Positions 22,556 to 30,245 of a stretch of DNA of 30,245 nt are shown one piece after another. Within the stretch, counting starts at the first letter, position 1. The number at the start of each line of letters is the position of its first letter. The notes beneath the pieces are model-generated. The model made no database searches, was not told the origin of the DNA, and worked only from the letters and a program-made list of their open reading frames with translations. The stretch spans positions 1-30,245 of the forward strand of contig PBAU01000006.1 of the NCBI GenBank assembly GCA_002716355.1. The letters are read 5' to 3'. This DNA comes from a bacterium. Lineage in GTDB: Bacteria; UBP7; UBA6624. A program made the translations under genes and the position numbers.

Positions 22556-25500
22556 TTAAAAAGCGCCGGAAAACCTTAAATACAAACCTTCTTGATTATC
22601 TGGACTCAAAAACATATCACTTGCGCCTCCATCAGAATAACCAATAATGACTCTCAAGCCATTAGTGATTGACTTTCCGATTTCAAACCTATGACCAGAT
22701 TCACTGATATCACCGTACATAATCTTATCTTCAGCTGAAAATGTCCAATCTTTATACTGGTATCCAATCTTCAATGACTTAATAGCAATATTTTCGCCTC
22801 CATTAGCATTCAAAGAAGATCTCGCACTATACCTGCCCGTAAAGATCAAAGAATTTGGTTGCCAGGATGCTGAGTATGTTTGTATATTATGGTCTGAAAA
22901 TTCAGTCCAACCATTGTCTCTAATTTCTAAAGCTGAACCACTAATAGAAAGATTGTCAGAAGGCGTCCAAACTAAAGATGAAGCAAGTTTCGTGTACTCT
23001 TTTAGAGTATTATTCAAAGAGGTCTCTCTTTTTCTATCAGTAGTAAAAGAATACTTTGTTGCATCATTGATAGATTTTGTAATTCTTGATTCAAGAGTTT
23101 TATGCCTGTGCGCATTATTAAAAGGATTCAGGTATTGATTAGCACCCCAATTCACATTCCATCCATAAACTGAATGACTTCCACCAAGGTTATACCCTTC
23201 CCACTGTTCGTCAGATACATCATTTCCAGTTAGGACAATATTTGCATTTATATTATTTGAGGAATTTGGTTTCCAATTCAGATTCAAATCCTCTCTAAGA
23301 TCAACCCATTTTCCTTGCTCCTCTATAACGTCAGTCACAGAAACAGACAAAGCGCCATTTATGCTTTGTTCATATTTGAACATTTGTAACTTATGCTTTG
23401 GATTGCTCCAATTTGATCGAACGTCACGTGATAACTTCAAATCTAAATCTTTTGTAAAAAAGTTCCCCTTCATGTTAAGTTCAGAATAATGCCTCCAGGA
23501 ATTTTGCAACTTTCTTAAATTCCAATTACCTTGGTTTGATGAACCAGAAAATTTAAACTCTCTTTCATCTAAAATGCCGCTATTGTAAGCTTTCTGAACA
23601 TTCGTATTTCTAAATTGAAACTTCAAGCCATTGCCTAAATCTTTATTAAAGTAAGTTGTAAGCTTTTCTTCTAATAAGTTAGGGTCTTTACGAGATTCTT
23701 TTGAGAGAGTAATACGCCCAAAACCACTAACATTTTTAGAAAGATCAATTTTGGATCTTGTGTAGGCATTTTGACTCAAGGTATGTTTTTCTTTATAAAG
23801 AGAAGCATTCGCACCAAAAAAACCTAAAAAGTTTGAATTACTAAAACCAATTTCTGTTATTTTCTTATCTTGACCAACCCAAACATCCTTTGAGCTAAAT
23901 CCTTTTTGCATATTTGAATTTGAATAAGAAAAATTACCTATATTTCCAGCATTCAAAGAAGCATTGAATTTATCAGATTGATTCCAGTCCTCCCCTTGCA
24001 AGGTTTCAACATGTTCGAAAGTTACTCCACCATCTTCAGAAATGTACTCACCCGTATCGGAAGATTTTGTTCTAGCAGTTTGATAACCTAAAGAAAAAGA
24101 AGAACCTTTAAAATTTATATTCTGACCTTCAAGCTCGTAATCACCGTTCTGTCGGGCTTCATTAACTTTAGTTATGCCAAAATTCCAGCCATTTCCTAAA
24201 TTATGCTTTATGTTTGTTGTCCATGTTCCTCGATCAGATTCTTGAAGTATCCAATCATAAGAAACATTGATAAAAAGATCTTCTCCATTTAAATATCCGT
24301 ATTTTTCTTGAGCAATCTCCTCTAAAGGGTAAAGGAGCCTAATTGTTCCGTCTTCATGTACATAATCGATAGATTCATCAAGCTTCCAAGAACCTGCATG
24401 ACTTCCATCAAATCTATAAACGTCTAGATGAACCTTGATTGAATCCTGCTTTCTCTCTATGTTTCTTAACCTGTAAACAAAACCATTATTATTTTTAAAT
24501 ATATCTTTAGTTTTTTGCACTGGTTTTTCTGAAAGCGTTGATTTTAGAGAAGTTTGGTTTTTACTCCAATTCAACTCATAACCTTCAAAAGACAAATCAT
24601 GTCTTGCAAGAGATAAACTGGTATCTTTTGATTTTACATTTCCATATCTTAAGCTAGTGTTTGAAGAGCTCAAACTCCAATTAAAGCCAGAACCATGACT
24701 GTGTGAACTTGATGAAGCATCTGAAAAAAGATAATTATGTCTAGAGAAATCTAACCCTTGGTTCCAGTTTAATGATCTATCGTTCCAATCCCTCAACCCG
24801 TCAGAATAAGATAGTTCCATTTCTAAGCCTGAATAGTTGCCTATATACCTAAATGAACCTTCAGCAACATCCGAAGAGCCAAGAGTGAATGATCCAATTA
24901 CTCCAAAACCTGTTTTTCTTTGCCATTTTTCCTGACTTTCTGAAAGAGGAATGTTTAAATTTGCTAGACTACCAGGCAAAACCAAAATATTTTGGACCTC
25001 ATAACCAAAAGCAGGCTTCCATCCTTCAGGAACTCCAGAAACAACTTCAACAACCCTAGAACCAGGGGCTAAACCATCAATATGAAATCTCCCATTTTTA
25101 TCAGTTCTAACAGTAGTGCCATTTTCAAACTTTAAAAGTACACCAGCAGCACCTTTTTCATTTTCATCCTGGTGTCTATTTTCATCTGAATCAAGCCAAA
25201 CTTTACCTGATATGACACCTAGAGAAAATAAACGATCAGGTGAAATCTGTATGTTTACATTAGTTTTATTTGATATGACAGTATGCGAATCAGTTAGAAC
25301 AAACATTTCTAGTGTTTTAGATCCATGTTGAGTTAAATCATAATTTTTCAAATCAACCTCAGTTGAATAAACATCCCCAGCATTCATGTTTGGCAGAATA
25401 ATTTCAGAATCTTGATCATCAAGCTTTACACCACGTGGTGCATTAAATGACAAAACAGAACCAAGAGGGAGACCATTTGGAGCAGTGACTGTAATTGCTA

Positions 25501-25834
25501 AAGTTAAAGATTCACCCATTACAAGTTGTGTTTTTTCGGGAGTAACGACAATACCAACATCATTAAAAGTCAAAGCATCCCAATCGATGGACATCTTGGG
25601 TTGTAAATACTGATAAGAAACTCCATTGCTATTTTTAATCTCAGCTATACATGAAACACCTTCTTGCACCTTTTCTTCTGAAATCTCCTGTCCAGATTTT
25701 GGATCTAAGCATCTAATTGAAGATTCTTGAATAACAGCCGAAAAATGTGCTTCTGAAAAACGTAATCTTTCAGGTGTGCTTTCTGGATTATTCAGAAAAG
25801 CAAAAAAAGCAAAAAAACTAAACAAAAAAACCAT
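22556..25834 (-). CDS. Outer-membrane protein: Ig-like and SdrD-B-like domains plus beta-barrel-like region
   Basis: The 1092 residues start with a short hydrophobic segment (1-14), likely an export signal though without a basic start. An uncharacterised part with two Cys (42, 62) leads to an Ig/DUF11-like domain (about 92-200). Residues 206-298 form an SdrD-B/carboxypeptidase-regulatory-like beta-sandwich: GVISGKVWLDSDENRHQDEN, then GVLLKF and TDKNGRFHIDGLAPG. From about 310 to the end the sequence is a long succession of amphipathic, aromatic and Ser/Asn/Trp-rich strands, ending in LYLRFSGAF with terminal Phe, as in BAM-inserted barrels. A large porin, usher-like or secretion channel is possible. 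No TonB box or POTRA domain is evident. ATG has AGAAGG 5 nt upstream, with an in-frame TAG just before. Confidence 0.75.
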   Translation of the reverse strand: MVFLFSFFAFFAFLNNPESTPERLRFSEAHFSAVIQESSIRCLDPKSGQEISEEKVQEGVSCIAEIKNSNGVSYQYLQPKMSIDWDALTFNDVGIVVTPEKTQLVMGESLTLAITVTAPNGLPLGSVLSFNAPRGVKLDDQDSEIILPNMNAGDVYSTEVDLKNYDLTQHGSKTLEMFVLTDSHTVISNKTNVNIQISPDRLFSLGVISGKVWLDSDENRHQDENEKGAAGVLLKFENGTTVRTDKNGRFHIDGLAPGSRVVEVVSGVPEGWKPAFGYEVQNILVLPGSLANLNIPLSESQEKWQRKTGFGVIGSFTLGSSDVAEGSFRYIGNYSGLEMELSYSDGLRDWNDRSLNWNQGLDFSRHNYLFSDASSSSHSHGSGFNWSLSSSNTSLRYGNVKSKDTSLSLARHDLSFEGYELNWSKNQTSLKSTLSEKPVQKTKDIFKNNNGFVYRLRNIERKQDSIKVHLDVYRFDGSHAGSWKLDESIDYVHEDGTIRLLYPLEEIAQEKYGYLNGEDLFINVSYDWILQESDRGTWTTNIKHNLGNGWNFGITKVNEARQNGDYELEGQNINFKGSSFSLGYQTARTKSSDTGEYISEDGGVTFEHVETLQGEDWNQSDKFNASLNAGNIGNFSYSNSNMQKGFSSKDVWVGQDKKITEIGFSNSNFLGFFGANASLYKEKHTLSQNAYTRSKIDLSKNVSGFGRITLSKESRKDPNLLEEKLTTYFNKDLGNGLKFQFRNTNVQKAYNSGILDEREFKFSGSSNQGNWNLRKLQNSWRHYSELNMKGNFFTKDLDLKLSRDVRSNWSNPKHKLQMFKYEQSINGALSVSVTDVIEEQGKWVDLREDLNLNWKPNSSNNINANIVLTGNDVSDEQWEGYNLGGSHSVYGWNVNWGANQYLNPFNNAHRHKTLESRITKSINDATKYSFTTDRKRETSLNNTLKEYTKLASSLVWTPSDNLSISGSALEIRDNGWTEFSDHNIQTYSASWQPNSLIFTGRYSARSSLNANGGENIAIKSLKIGYQYKDWTFSAEDKIMYGDISESGHRFEIGKSITNGLRVIIGYSDGGASDMFLSPDNQEGLYLRFSGAF

Positions 25835-25944
25835 TAATACCTTCTATTTTAAGTAAAACGGAATAAAATTTACTCCAATTAAACAGTTTTCGGCAATAAA
25901 ACCTTATCAACCTTATCTATCCTATACCTATAATTACCTAAAGT
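25835..25944. promoter_or_regulatory. Divergent promoter region between pyrE and the barrel-protein gene
   Basis: These 110 bases separate the two divergent genes and must hold both promoters. On the + strand TATAAT at 25929-25934 is a perfect -10 hexamer, with TTATCA (25904-25909) as a poor -35 at 19 nt. It sits only 10 nt before the pyrE ATG, which would give a nearly leaderless mRNA. I see no convincing -35/-10 pair for the - strand. Confidence 0.35.
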
Positions 25945-26526
25945 ATGAATGCTTATCAGAAAAATAAAATACTAAAAACACTTGCAGAAAAAGCACTAAA
26001 AATTGCAAAAGAAGGAGAGTTATTCTCTCTTGCTTCTGGTAAAAAAAGTAAATACTACCTAGATGGAAAAATAATCACGATGAATCCAAGCCTGCTTGAA
26101 ATAACAGCAAACCTGCTTATTCAAAAAATCAATGATCAGAAAATAGAAATAAATGCAATAGGTGGCCTAACCCTAGGTGCTGACCCTTTAGCATATGCAA
26201 TTTCACTAGAAGCAAAATCAAAAGATTTAAATTGGTTACCTTTTGTTGTTAGAAAAGAAAAGAAAAACAGGGGAACAGGGAAACAGATCGAAGGGCTTTT
26301 AGATAAAAATTCAAATGTAATCGTCTTGGAGGATGTAACTACAACAGGTTCATCAGCCCTAAAGGCAGTAGAAGCTATGGAGGATAACGGTCATAACGTT
26401 ATTGCCATATTAACAATGGTTGATCGAGAAGAGGGAAGCACTCATCTTTTTGAAAAAAACAAAATACCTTTAATCAGCTTATTCACATTATCTGAACTTG
26501 TTAAAGCAAGAACTCAACCTCGTTAA
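25945..26526 (+). CDS. pyrE: Orotate phosphoribosyltransferase
   Basis: PyrE converts orotate and PRPP to OMP in pyrimidine synthesis. The 193-residue protein has the substrate-entry segment FSLASGKKSKYYLDGK (27-42), the AIGGLTLGADPLA loop (71-83), a flexible catalytic loop with VVRKEKKNRGTGKQIEG (101-117), and the PRPP-binding signature VIVLEDVTTTGSS (125-137). The short form with SGKKSKYYLDGK is more like PyrE of cyanobacteria and related groups than the 213-residue E. coli enzyme. It stands alone on the + strand, and its last 26 nt overlap the convergent waaA. No ribosome binding site precedes the ATG. Confidence 0.94.
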   Translation: MNAYQKNKILKTLAEKALKIAKEGELFSLASGKKSKYYLDGKIITMNPSLLEITANLLIQKINDQKIEINAIGGLTLGADPLAYAISLEAKSKDLNWLPFVVRKEKKNRGTGKQIEGLLDKNSNVIVLEDVTTTGSSALKAVEAMEDNGHNVIAILTMVDREEGSTHLFEKNKIPLISLFTLSELVKARTQPR

Positions 26527-27745
26527 TCATTCTTTTTGAAATACCTTTTCTTGAATTAACAGCTTCTAATCCAAGTAAGCCAACCTCTTTTCTCTTTGAA
26601 TCATCTGAAAGCAGGTTTTCAACAATGTCTAAAAGCTCGTATTCTGAAGCTGAAATGGCACCACCTGAGTTAATCAAGTCACCAGCAACCTCTCTAAAGT
26701 TCTCCATTGATGGTCCGAAAATAGTAGGAATACCAAAAAAACAAGGTTCAATTGGGTTATGACCGCCTCTTTTAACCCAAGAACCGCCAATAAGAGCAAT
26801 ATCAGCAATGGAGTAAATCTGTGATAGGGTTCCCATTTCATCTATCATGAGAACATCAAACATTTCCTTATTCCCTTTATTTAAATTGGACCAATTTAAA
26901 ACTTTTCTATTTGAAAGTATCTTTTTAATATGTTCAATTCTTTCTAGTTTTCTGGGTGCAATAATTAATTTTAAATTTTTAAATTTTTTAAGAAGTTTTT
27001 CAAATAATGAAAAAGCTATTTTCTCTTCTCCCTCGTGTGAGCTTCCCAGCACAATTATCTTTTCATCCCTTATTCCAAAATCAGATCTTTTTAAAGTTGG
27101 TTTCCTGAAAGGCTTGTCATACTTGATATCACCAAGACAAACTCCCTTTATGTTTCCATAATGTCCTGAACTGGAGATCAATGAAGCTTTACGTAGATCC
27201 TCTAAACTTCTCATTAAACAAAGATCAAATTGGGGAATCATCCATGATAAAGCAATACGATAAATTCCTTTTGATTTAAAAACACGATCAGAAACTCTAC
27301 CATTCAACCAAAACAAGGGGATGCTCTTCTTTTTACACTCATCTATAAACAATGGCCAAAGTTCAGTTTCAACAAAAAAAACAGCAGTTGGTTTTAATTT
27401 ATTTAAAAAAATTTTTACAGTTTTAACACAATCAAAAGGAATAACGGTTACAAAAACACTTGCATCTTTGCCATAAATACTTTTAGCTAATTTGAAGCCA
27501 GCTCTAGTTCCTACGCTAAGCACTATTTTGTATTTTCTTTTTTTTAACTCCTTAATAAAAGGGATAACAGCTTTAAGCTCACCTACACTAACAGAATGTA
27601 CCCATATTCGAGATTTTGGAAAATCAGGAAAACTACCCATTCTCAAAGAGTTAAATTCACTGGATTTTCCTGAAATCAATAAATAAAATTTAAAAAGCTC
27701 GAAAAAAACAATGCCTAAAAATTTATAGACTTTAAGCCAAAACAT
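26501..27745 (-). CDS. waaA: 3-deoxy-D-manno-octulosonic acid (Kdo) transferase
   Basis: WaaA (KdtA) is a membrane-anchored GT-B glycosyltransferase that adds Kdo to lipid A precursor, required for LPS. A hydrophobic N-terminal anchor (about 1-25) precedes WVHSVSVGELKAVIPFIKEL, where the Glu of SVGE is the expected catalytic base. VFFVETELWPLFIDECKKK and WLNGRVSDR follow. The C-terminal donor-binding domain has LGSSHEGEE and GGSWVKRGGHNPIEPCFFG...GPSMENFREV. The 414-residue length is close to normal. It lies 12 nt downstream of gdhA, which is probably co-transcribed, and overlaps pyrE tail to tail. Confidence 0.95.
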   Translation of the reverse strand: MFWLKVYKFLGIVFFELFKFYLLISGKSSEFNSLRMGSFPDFPKSRIWVHSVSVGELKAVIPFIKELKKRKYKIVLSVGTRAGFKLAKSIYGKDASVFVTVIPFDCVKTVKIFLNKLKPTAVFFVETELWPLFIDECKKKSIPLFWLNGRVSDRVFKSKGIYRIALSWMIPQFDLCLMRSLEDLRKASLISSSGHYGNIKGVCLGDIKYDKPFRKPTLKRSDFGIRDEKIIVLGSSHEGEEKIAFSLFEKLLKKFKNLKLIIAPRKLERIEHIKKILSNRKVLNWSNLNKGNKEMFDVLMIDEMGTLSQIYSIADIALIGGSWVKRGGHNPIEPCFFGIPTIFGPSMENFREVAGDLINSGGAISASEYELLDIVENLLSDDSKRKEVGLLGLEAVNSRKGISKRMINEVEFLL

Positions 27746-27757
27746 AAATCAAATCAA

Positions 27758-29098
27758 TCAAACTACACCTTGATCAATCATAGAGTCAGCAACTTTTGTA
27801 AAGCCAGCAATATTGGCTCCTGTTACATAGTCGCCATGACAATCATAATGCTCTGCTGTTGTTATGCACTGTTCATGAATGCTCTGCATTATAGATTTGA
27901 GCTTTGAGTCAACTTCCCCTCTTGTCCAATTGGTTCTAATTGAATTTTGAGACATCTCCAAACCACTAACGGCAACACCGCCAGCATTAGCTGCTTTTCC
28001 TGGTCCATAAAGAACATTCGCTTCTTGAAAACACTCTACAGCATTAGGAGTTGTAGGCATGTTTGCACCTTCAGAAACTGCCAGACAGTTATTTTTGATT
28101 AAATTTTTTGCATCTGAAGATGAAATTTCATTTTGAGTAGCACATGGCAAAGCAATATCACAATCGATTGACCAAGGGTTTCCTTTTACAAAAGTTGCAC
28201 CTTGATATTTTTCAACATAATTTCTTATCCTGCCACGTTGAATATTTTTCAAATCCATAACATAAGCCAACTTCTCATCATCAATACCTTCAGGATCAAA
28301 AATAGTCCCATCAGAATCAGAAAATGATACCACCTTGCCTCCAAGATCATTAACTTTCTCACAAGCAAACTGAGCAACATTTCCGCTACCAGATATTGTT
28401 ACCACTTTACCTTCTAATGAATCCGAATTGTGTTTTAGCATTTCCTCAACAAAATAAACACAGCCGTAGCCTGTTGCCTCAGGCCTTATAAGAGATCCTC
28501 CCCAGTTTAAACTTTTTCCAGTTAAAACCCCAGTAAACTCTTTTCTTAATTTTTTATATTGACCAAACAAATATCCTATTTCCCTAGCCCCAACACCAAT
28601 ATCACCTGCGGGAACGTCAGTATTTGATCCAATATGCCTAGATAGCTCAGACATGAAAGATTGACAAAACCTCATAACCTCGCCATCTGTCTTTCCTCTA
28701 GGATCAAAATCAGATCCGCCTTTTCCACCACCCATCGGAAGTGTGGTTAAGCTATTTTTAAACACTTGCTCAAAAGCAAGAAATTTTAAAATTGAAAGAT
28801 TTACGGATGGATGAAACCTTAAACCACCTTTATAGGGACCTATAGCGCTATTAAACTGAATTCGAAAAGCACGATTGACCTTAACTTTACCGGAATCATC
28901 AACCCATGGAACCCTAAACATGATAACTCTTTCTGGCTCCACAATCCTCTCAAGGATGCTGTTTTCTTCATATTTTTTATCTGCTTTTAAAACAGGAGAA
29001 AGGGTTTCAAGAACCTCTTTGACTGCCTGAATAAATTCAACTTGATTGGGATCCCTTGCAATAACTTGATCGATAACTCTATCAGCATAATTCGCCAT
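27758..29098 (-). CDS. gdhA: NADP-type glutamate dehydrogenase
   Basis: This hexameric enzyme interconverts 2-oxoglutarate plus ammonia with glutamate. The 446-residue length matches the E. coli-type small hexameric form. The catalytic domain contains [30 protein letters not shown] with the catalytic lysine, and [16 protein letters not shown]. The Rossmann domain has SGSGNVAQ followed by SDSDG, and EGANMPTT lies near the end. I set the start at ATG 29098 (MANYADRV), preceded by AGGTGG 8 nt upstream; a GTG four codons earlier overlaps that site and is less likely. NADP preference is inferred from overall family resemblance. Confidence 0.96.
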   Translation of the reverse strand: MANYADRVIDQVIARDPNQVEFIQAVKEVLETLSPVLKADKKYEENSILERIVEPERVIMFRVPWVDDSGKVKVNRAFRIQFNSAIGPYKGGLRFHPSVNLSILKFLAFEQVFKNSLTTLPMGGGKGGSDFDPRGKTDGEVMRFCQSFMSELSRHIGSNTDVPAGDIGVGAREIGYLFGQYKKLRKEFTGVLTGKSLNWGGSLIRPEATGYGCVYFVEEMLKHNSDSLEGKVVTISGSGNVAQFACEKVNDLGGKVVSFSDSDGTIFDPEGIDDEKLAYVMDLKNIQRGRIRNYVEKYQGATFVKGNPWSIDCDIALPCATQNEISSSDAKNLIKNNCLAVSEGANMPTTPNAVECFQEANVLYGPGKAANAGGVAVSGLEMSQNSIRTNWTRGEVDSKLKSIMQSIHEQCITTAEHYDCHGDYVTGANIAGFTKVADSMIDQGVV

Positions 29099-29149
29099 GA
29101 TTAAAACCACCTTTAAATAATTACGTTAGGGAAAATTCTATCTAATTAA
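29099..29149. other. Short intergenic gap upstream of gdhA
   Basis: These 51 bases hold the gdhA ribosome binding site (AGGTGG on the - strand). I see no hairpin and no convincing promoter, so gdhA may be read through from the ligase-like gene or have its own weak promoter. Confidence 0.4.
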
Positions 29150-30245
29150 TCAAAAAAATTTTTTCGATTCAATCAATGCTAAGTCTTTTTGGGACTTTTC
29201 TTTCTCTAATATTGACTTTATTTCCCACAAATTAGCAAAAACAATGTCAAGTTTTCTAGATCTTGCATCAAGCTTAAAACTAAAAAGCTCCTCTTTGTCA
29301 TTAAACCTAGGCCATTCATCAAGAAACGAATCAATTACATTCAAGGTCTCCTGTTCTAGATTCAAATCAGGGTGAAGCAATGATTCATTGGCAAAGATAA
29401 GGGCAAATTCAGGCCTATTGATTCCATCAATTAAAAGCAACTCTCTAGAGAGCAAAAGTCTTTCCTCTCTTGTTATAAAACTTTTTTGAGGTTCATCCAA
29501 TGCAAGGAGGAACTGTCTTATTTTTATATTTTTATCAAGATGAGGATCATTCCTGTTTTCAAACATTTCCCTGATGTGAGCGTAGTGCGTATATGGTTTT
29601 CCAGGATATTGAGGCTTAAGAATGATATTGTTAAGAGTCATCAGGCAGAAAAAGAAGCCACAAACAGCAGGCATTAATATTCCAACGCCTTGTTTTGAAT
29701 TTATATAAAACAGGTGCATAAAGCCAGATTTACGCTTCTTCCTCCTGCAAGAAAAACCCAAAAAACATCCAACCAGCAATGGCAATGGCATAAACGTGGC
29801 ATGGAAATCAAACAAACCGTGAAGCAAAATCATGACAGCAGCAATAAAAAAACATTTTTCATCATTATTTTTGAGGTTTTTGAAAATCTTCAATACAGAA
29901 GAAACAAGAATAAACACCAGGATAATGCCAACAAAACCGCCTTCAGCCCAAGCCCTAAAAAGCCAAGAATGAGGATCATTTGCAGCATATTCAATTTTCG
30001 ATTGGTATTGAGGATAATAAAATTTGAAATTACCCCAACCCACACCGTTAAGAGGATTGTCTAGACCCATCTCAAAAGCACCTTTAAAATAAGCAATGCG
30101 GCTTTGAAACGAGAAATCACCAACTATATTGTTGTAAATTTTAGGAACAAGAAAAACAAAACCAAAAATTAAAAAAAATCTTATTTTTTTTAGATATGAA
30201 AAAAATCCAGAAAAGATATTTTTATCATCCTGAAAACCAAATATT
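29150..30245 (-). CDS. O-antigen ligase/polymerase-like membrane protein (5' end outside window)
   Basis: The frame stays open from the stop at 29150 to the window edge at 30245, so an ATG at 30070 is internal and the gene is cut at its 5' end. The Wzy_C (O-antigen ligase) signature is visible: RIAYFKGAFEMGLDNPLNGVGWGNFKFYYPQYQ-like region just around 30070, then NDPHSWLFRAWAEGGFVG and the LLHGLFDFHATFMPLP segment. About five hydrophobic segments are seen. The C-terminal about 150 residues are soluble and charged, which is longer than in many ligases. The protein could be an O-antigen ligase (WaaL), a Wzy polymerase or a related glycan ligase; proximity to waaA favours an envelope-glycan role. 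Confidence 0.8.
   Translation of the reverse strand, partial: IFGFQDDKNIFSGFFSYLKKIRFFLIFGFVFLVPKIYNNIVGDFSFQSRIAYFKGAFEMGLDNPLNGVGWGNFKFYYPQYQSKIEYAANDPHSWLFRAWAEGGFVGIILVFILVSSVLKIFKNLKNNDEKCFFIAAVMILLHGLFDFHATFMPLPLLVGCFLGFSCRRKKRKSGFMHLFYINSKQGVGILMPAVCGFFFCLMTLNNIILKPQYPGKPYTHYAHIREMFENRNDPHLDKNIKIRQFLLALDEPQKSFITREERLLLSRELLLIDGINRPEFALIFANESLLHPDLNLEQETLNVIDSFLDEWPRFNDKEELFSFKLDARSRKLDIVFANLWEIKSILEKEKSQKDLALIESKKFF

Noticed and set aside
29150-30070. Complete 306-residue ligase starting at 30070
   Set aside because: The frame has no stop up to the window edge and the upstream residues (RIAYFKGAFE) belong to the conserved family motif, so the gene is partial.
1-30245. tRNA, rRNA, riboswitch, CRISPR or IS elements
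   Set aside because: Intergenic space totals only a few hundred bases in gaps of at most about 125; none shows a cloverleaf, spaced repeats or transposase features by eye.
1-30245. Defence or secondary-metabolite system
   Set aside because: No restriction, toxin-antitoxin, Cas, reverse transcriptase, NRPS/PKS or similar motifs were found in any real gene.

Overview
The window looks like a chromosomal segment of an AT-rich Gram-negative bacterium. Hand-counted 60-base lines run about 30-37% GC in the housekeeping genes and about 38-45% in one very large surface-protein gene. An outer membrane is implied by a Kdo transferase (waaA), an O-antigen ligase/polymerase-like protein, a lipobox-bearing giant lipoprotein and a beta-barrel-like protein ending in Phe. 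The asparaginyl-tRNA synthetase resembles the Bacillus/Thermus form, and DnaB and the genetic layout differ from E. coli. I read this as an uncultured, probably marine, delta- or SAR324-like proteobacterial lineage; that placement is inference only. I see no tRNA, rRNA, CRISPR array, insertion sequence or integrase.

Layout. (1) Positions 1-6882, + strand: a tight operon rpsF (3' end only) - rpsR - rplI - dnaB - purD - holA - asnS - trhO, with most junctions overlapping. (2) 6883-6998: convergent gap holding a possible 32-residue basic ORF (+) and a candidate terminator for the facing operon. (3) 18507 down to 6999, - strand: a transcription unit headed by a 2674-residue beta-helix lipoprotein, followed by a stand-alone lipoyl-domain protein, serS, an ornithine cyclodeaminase-family gene and ltaE. 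It starts after a clear intrinsic terminator and has an AGGAGG ribosome binding site. (4) 25834 down to 18631, - strand: a second unit headed by an outer-membrane protein (SdrD-B-like domain plus barrel), followed by a stand-alone GlmU acetyltransferase domain, trmL, cca, an M50 protease and trpS, ending in that terminator. (5) pyrE alone on + (25945-26526), divergent from the barrel gene and overlapping waaA tail to tail. (6) 30245 down to 26501, - strand: an O-antigen ligase-like gene cut by the window edge, gdhA and waaA.

How the genes fit together. Three themes recur: translation and tRNA biology (S6, S18, L9, AsnRS, SerRS, TrpRS, CCA enzyme, TrmL, TrhO), replication (DnaB, Pol III delta), and the cell envelope (giant lipoprotein, barrel protein, WaaA, ligase, GlmU module). 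Both large surface proteins lead operons whose remaining members are mostly housekeeping genes. Five genes need TTG starts, and all five lie at junctions from -14 to +4 nt from the previous stop codon, which suggests translational coupling. The window is almost wholly coding: the longest gene-free gap is about 125 bases, so there is no gene-free stretch over 300 bases.
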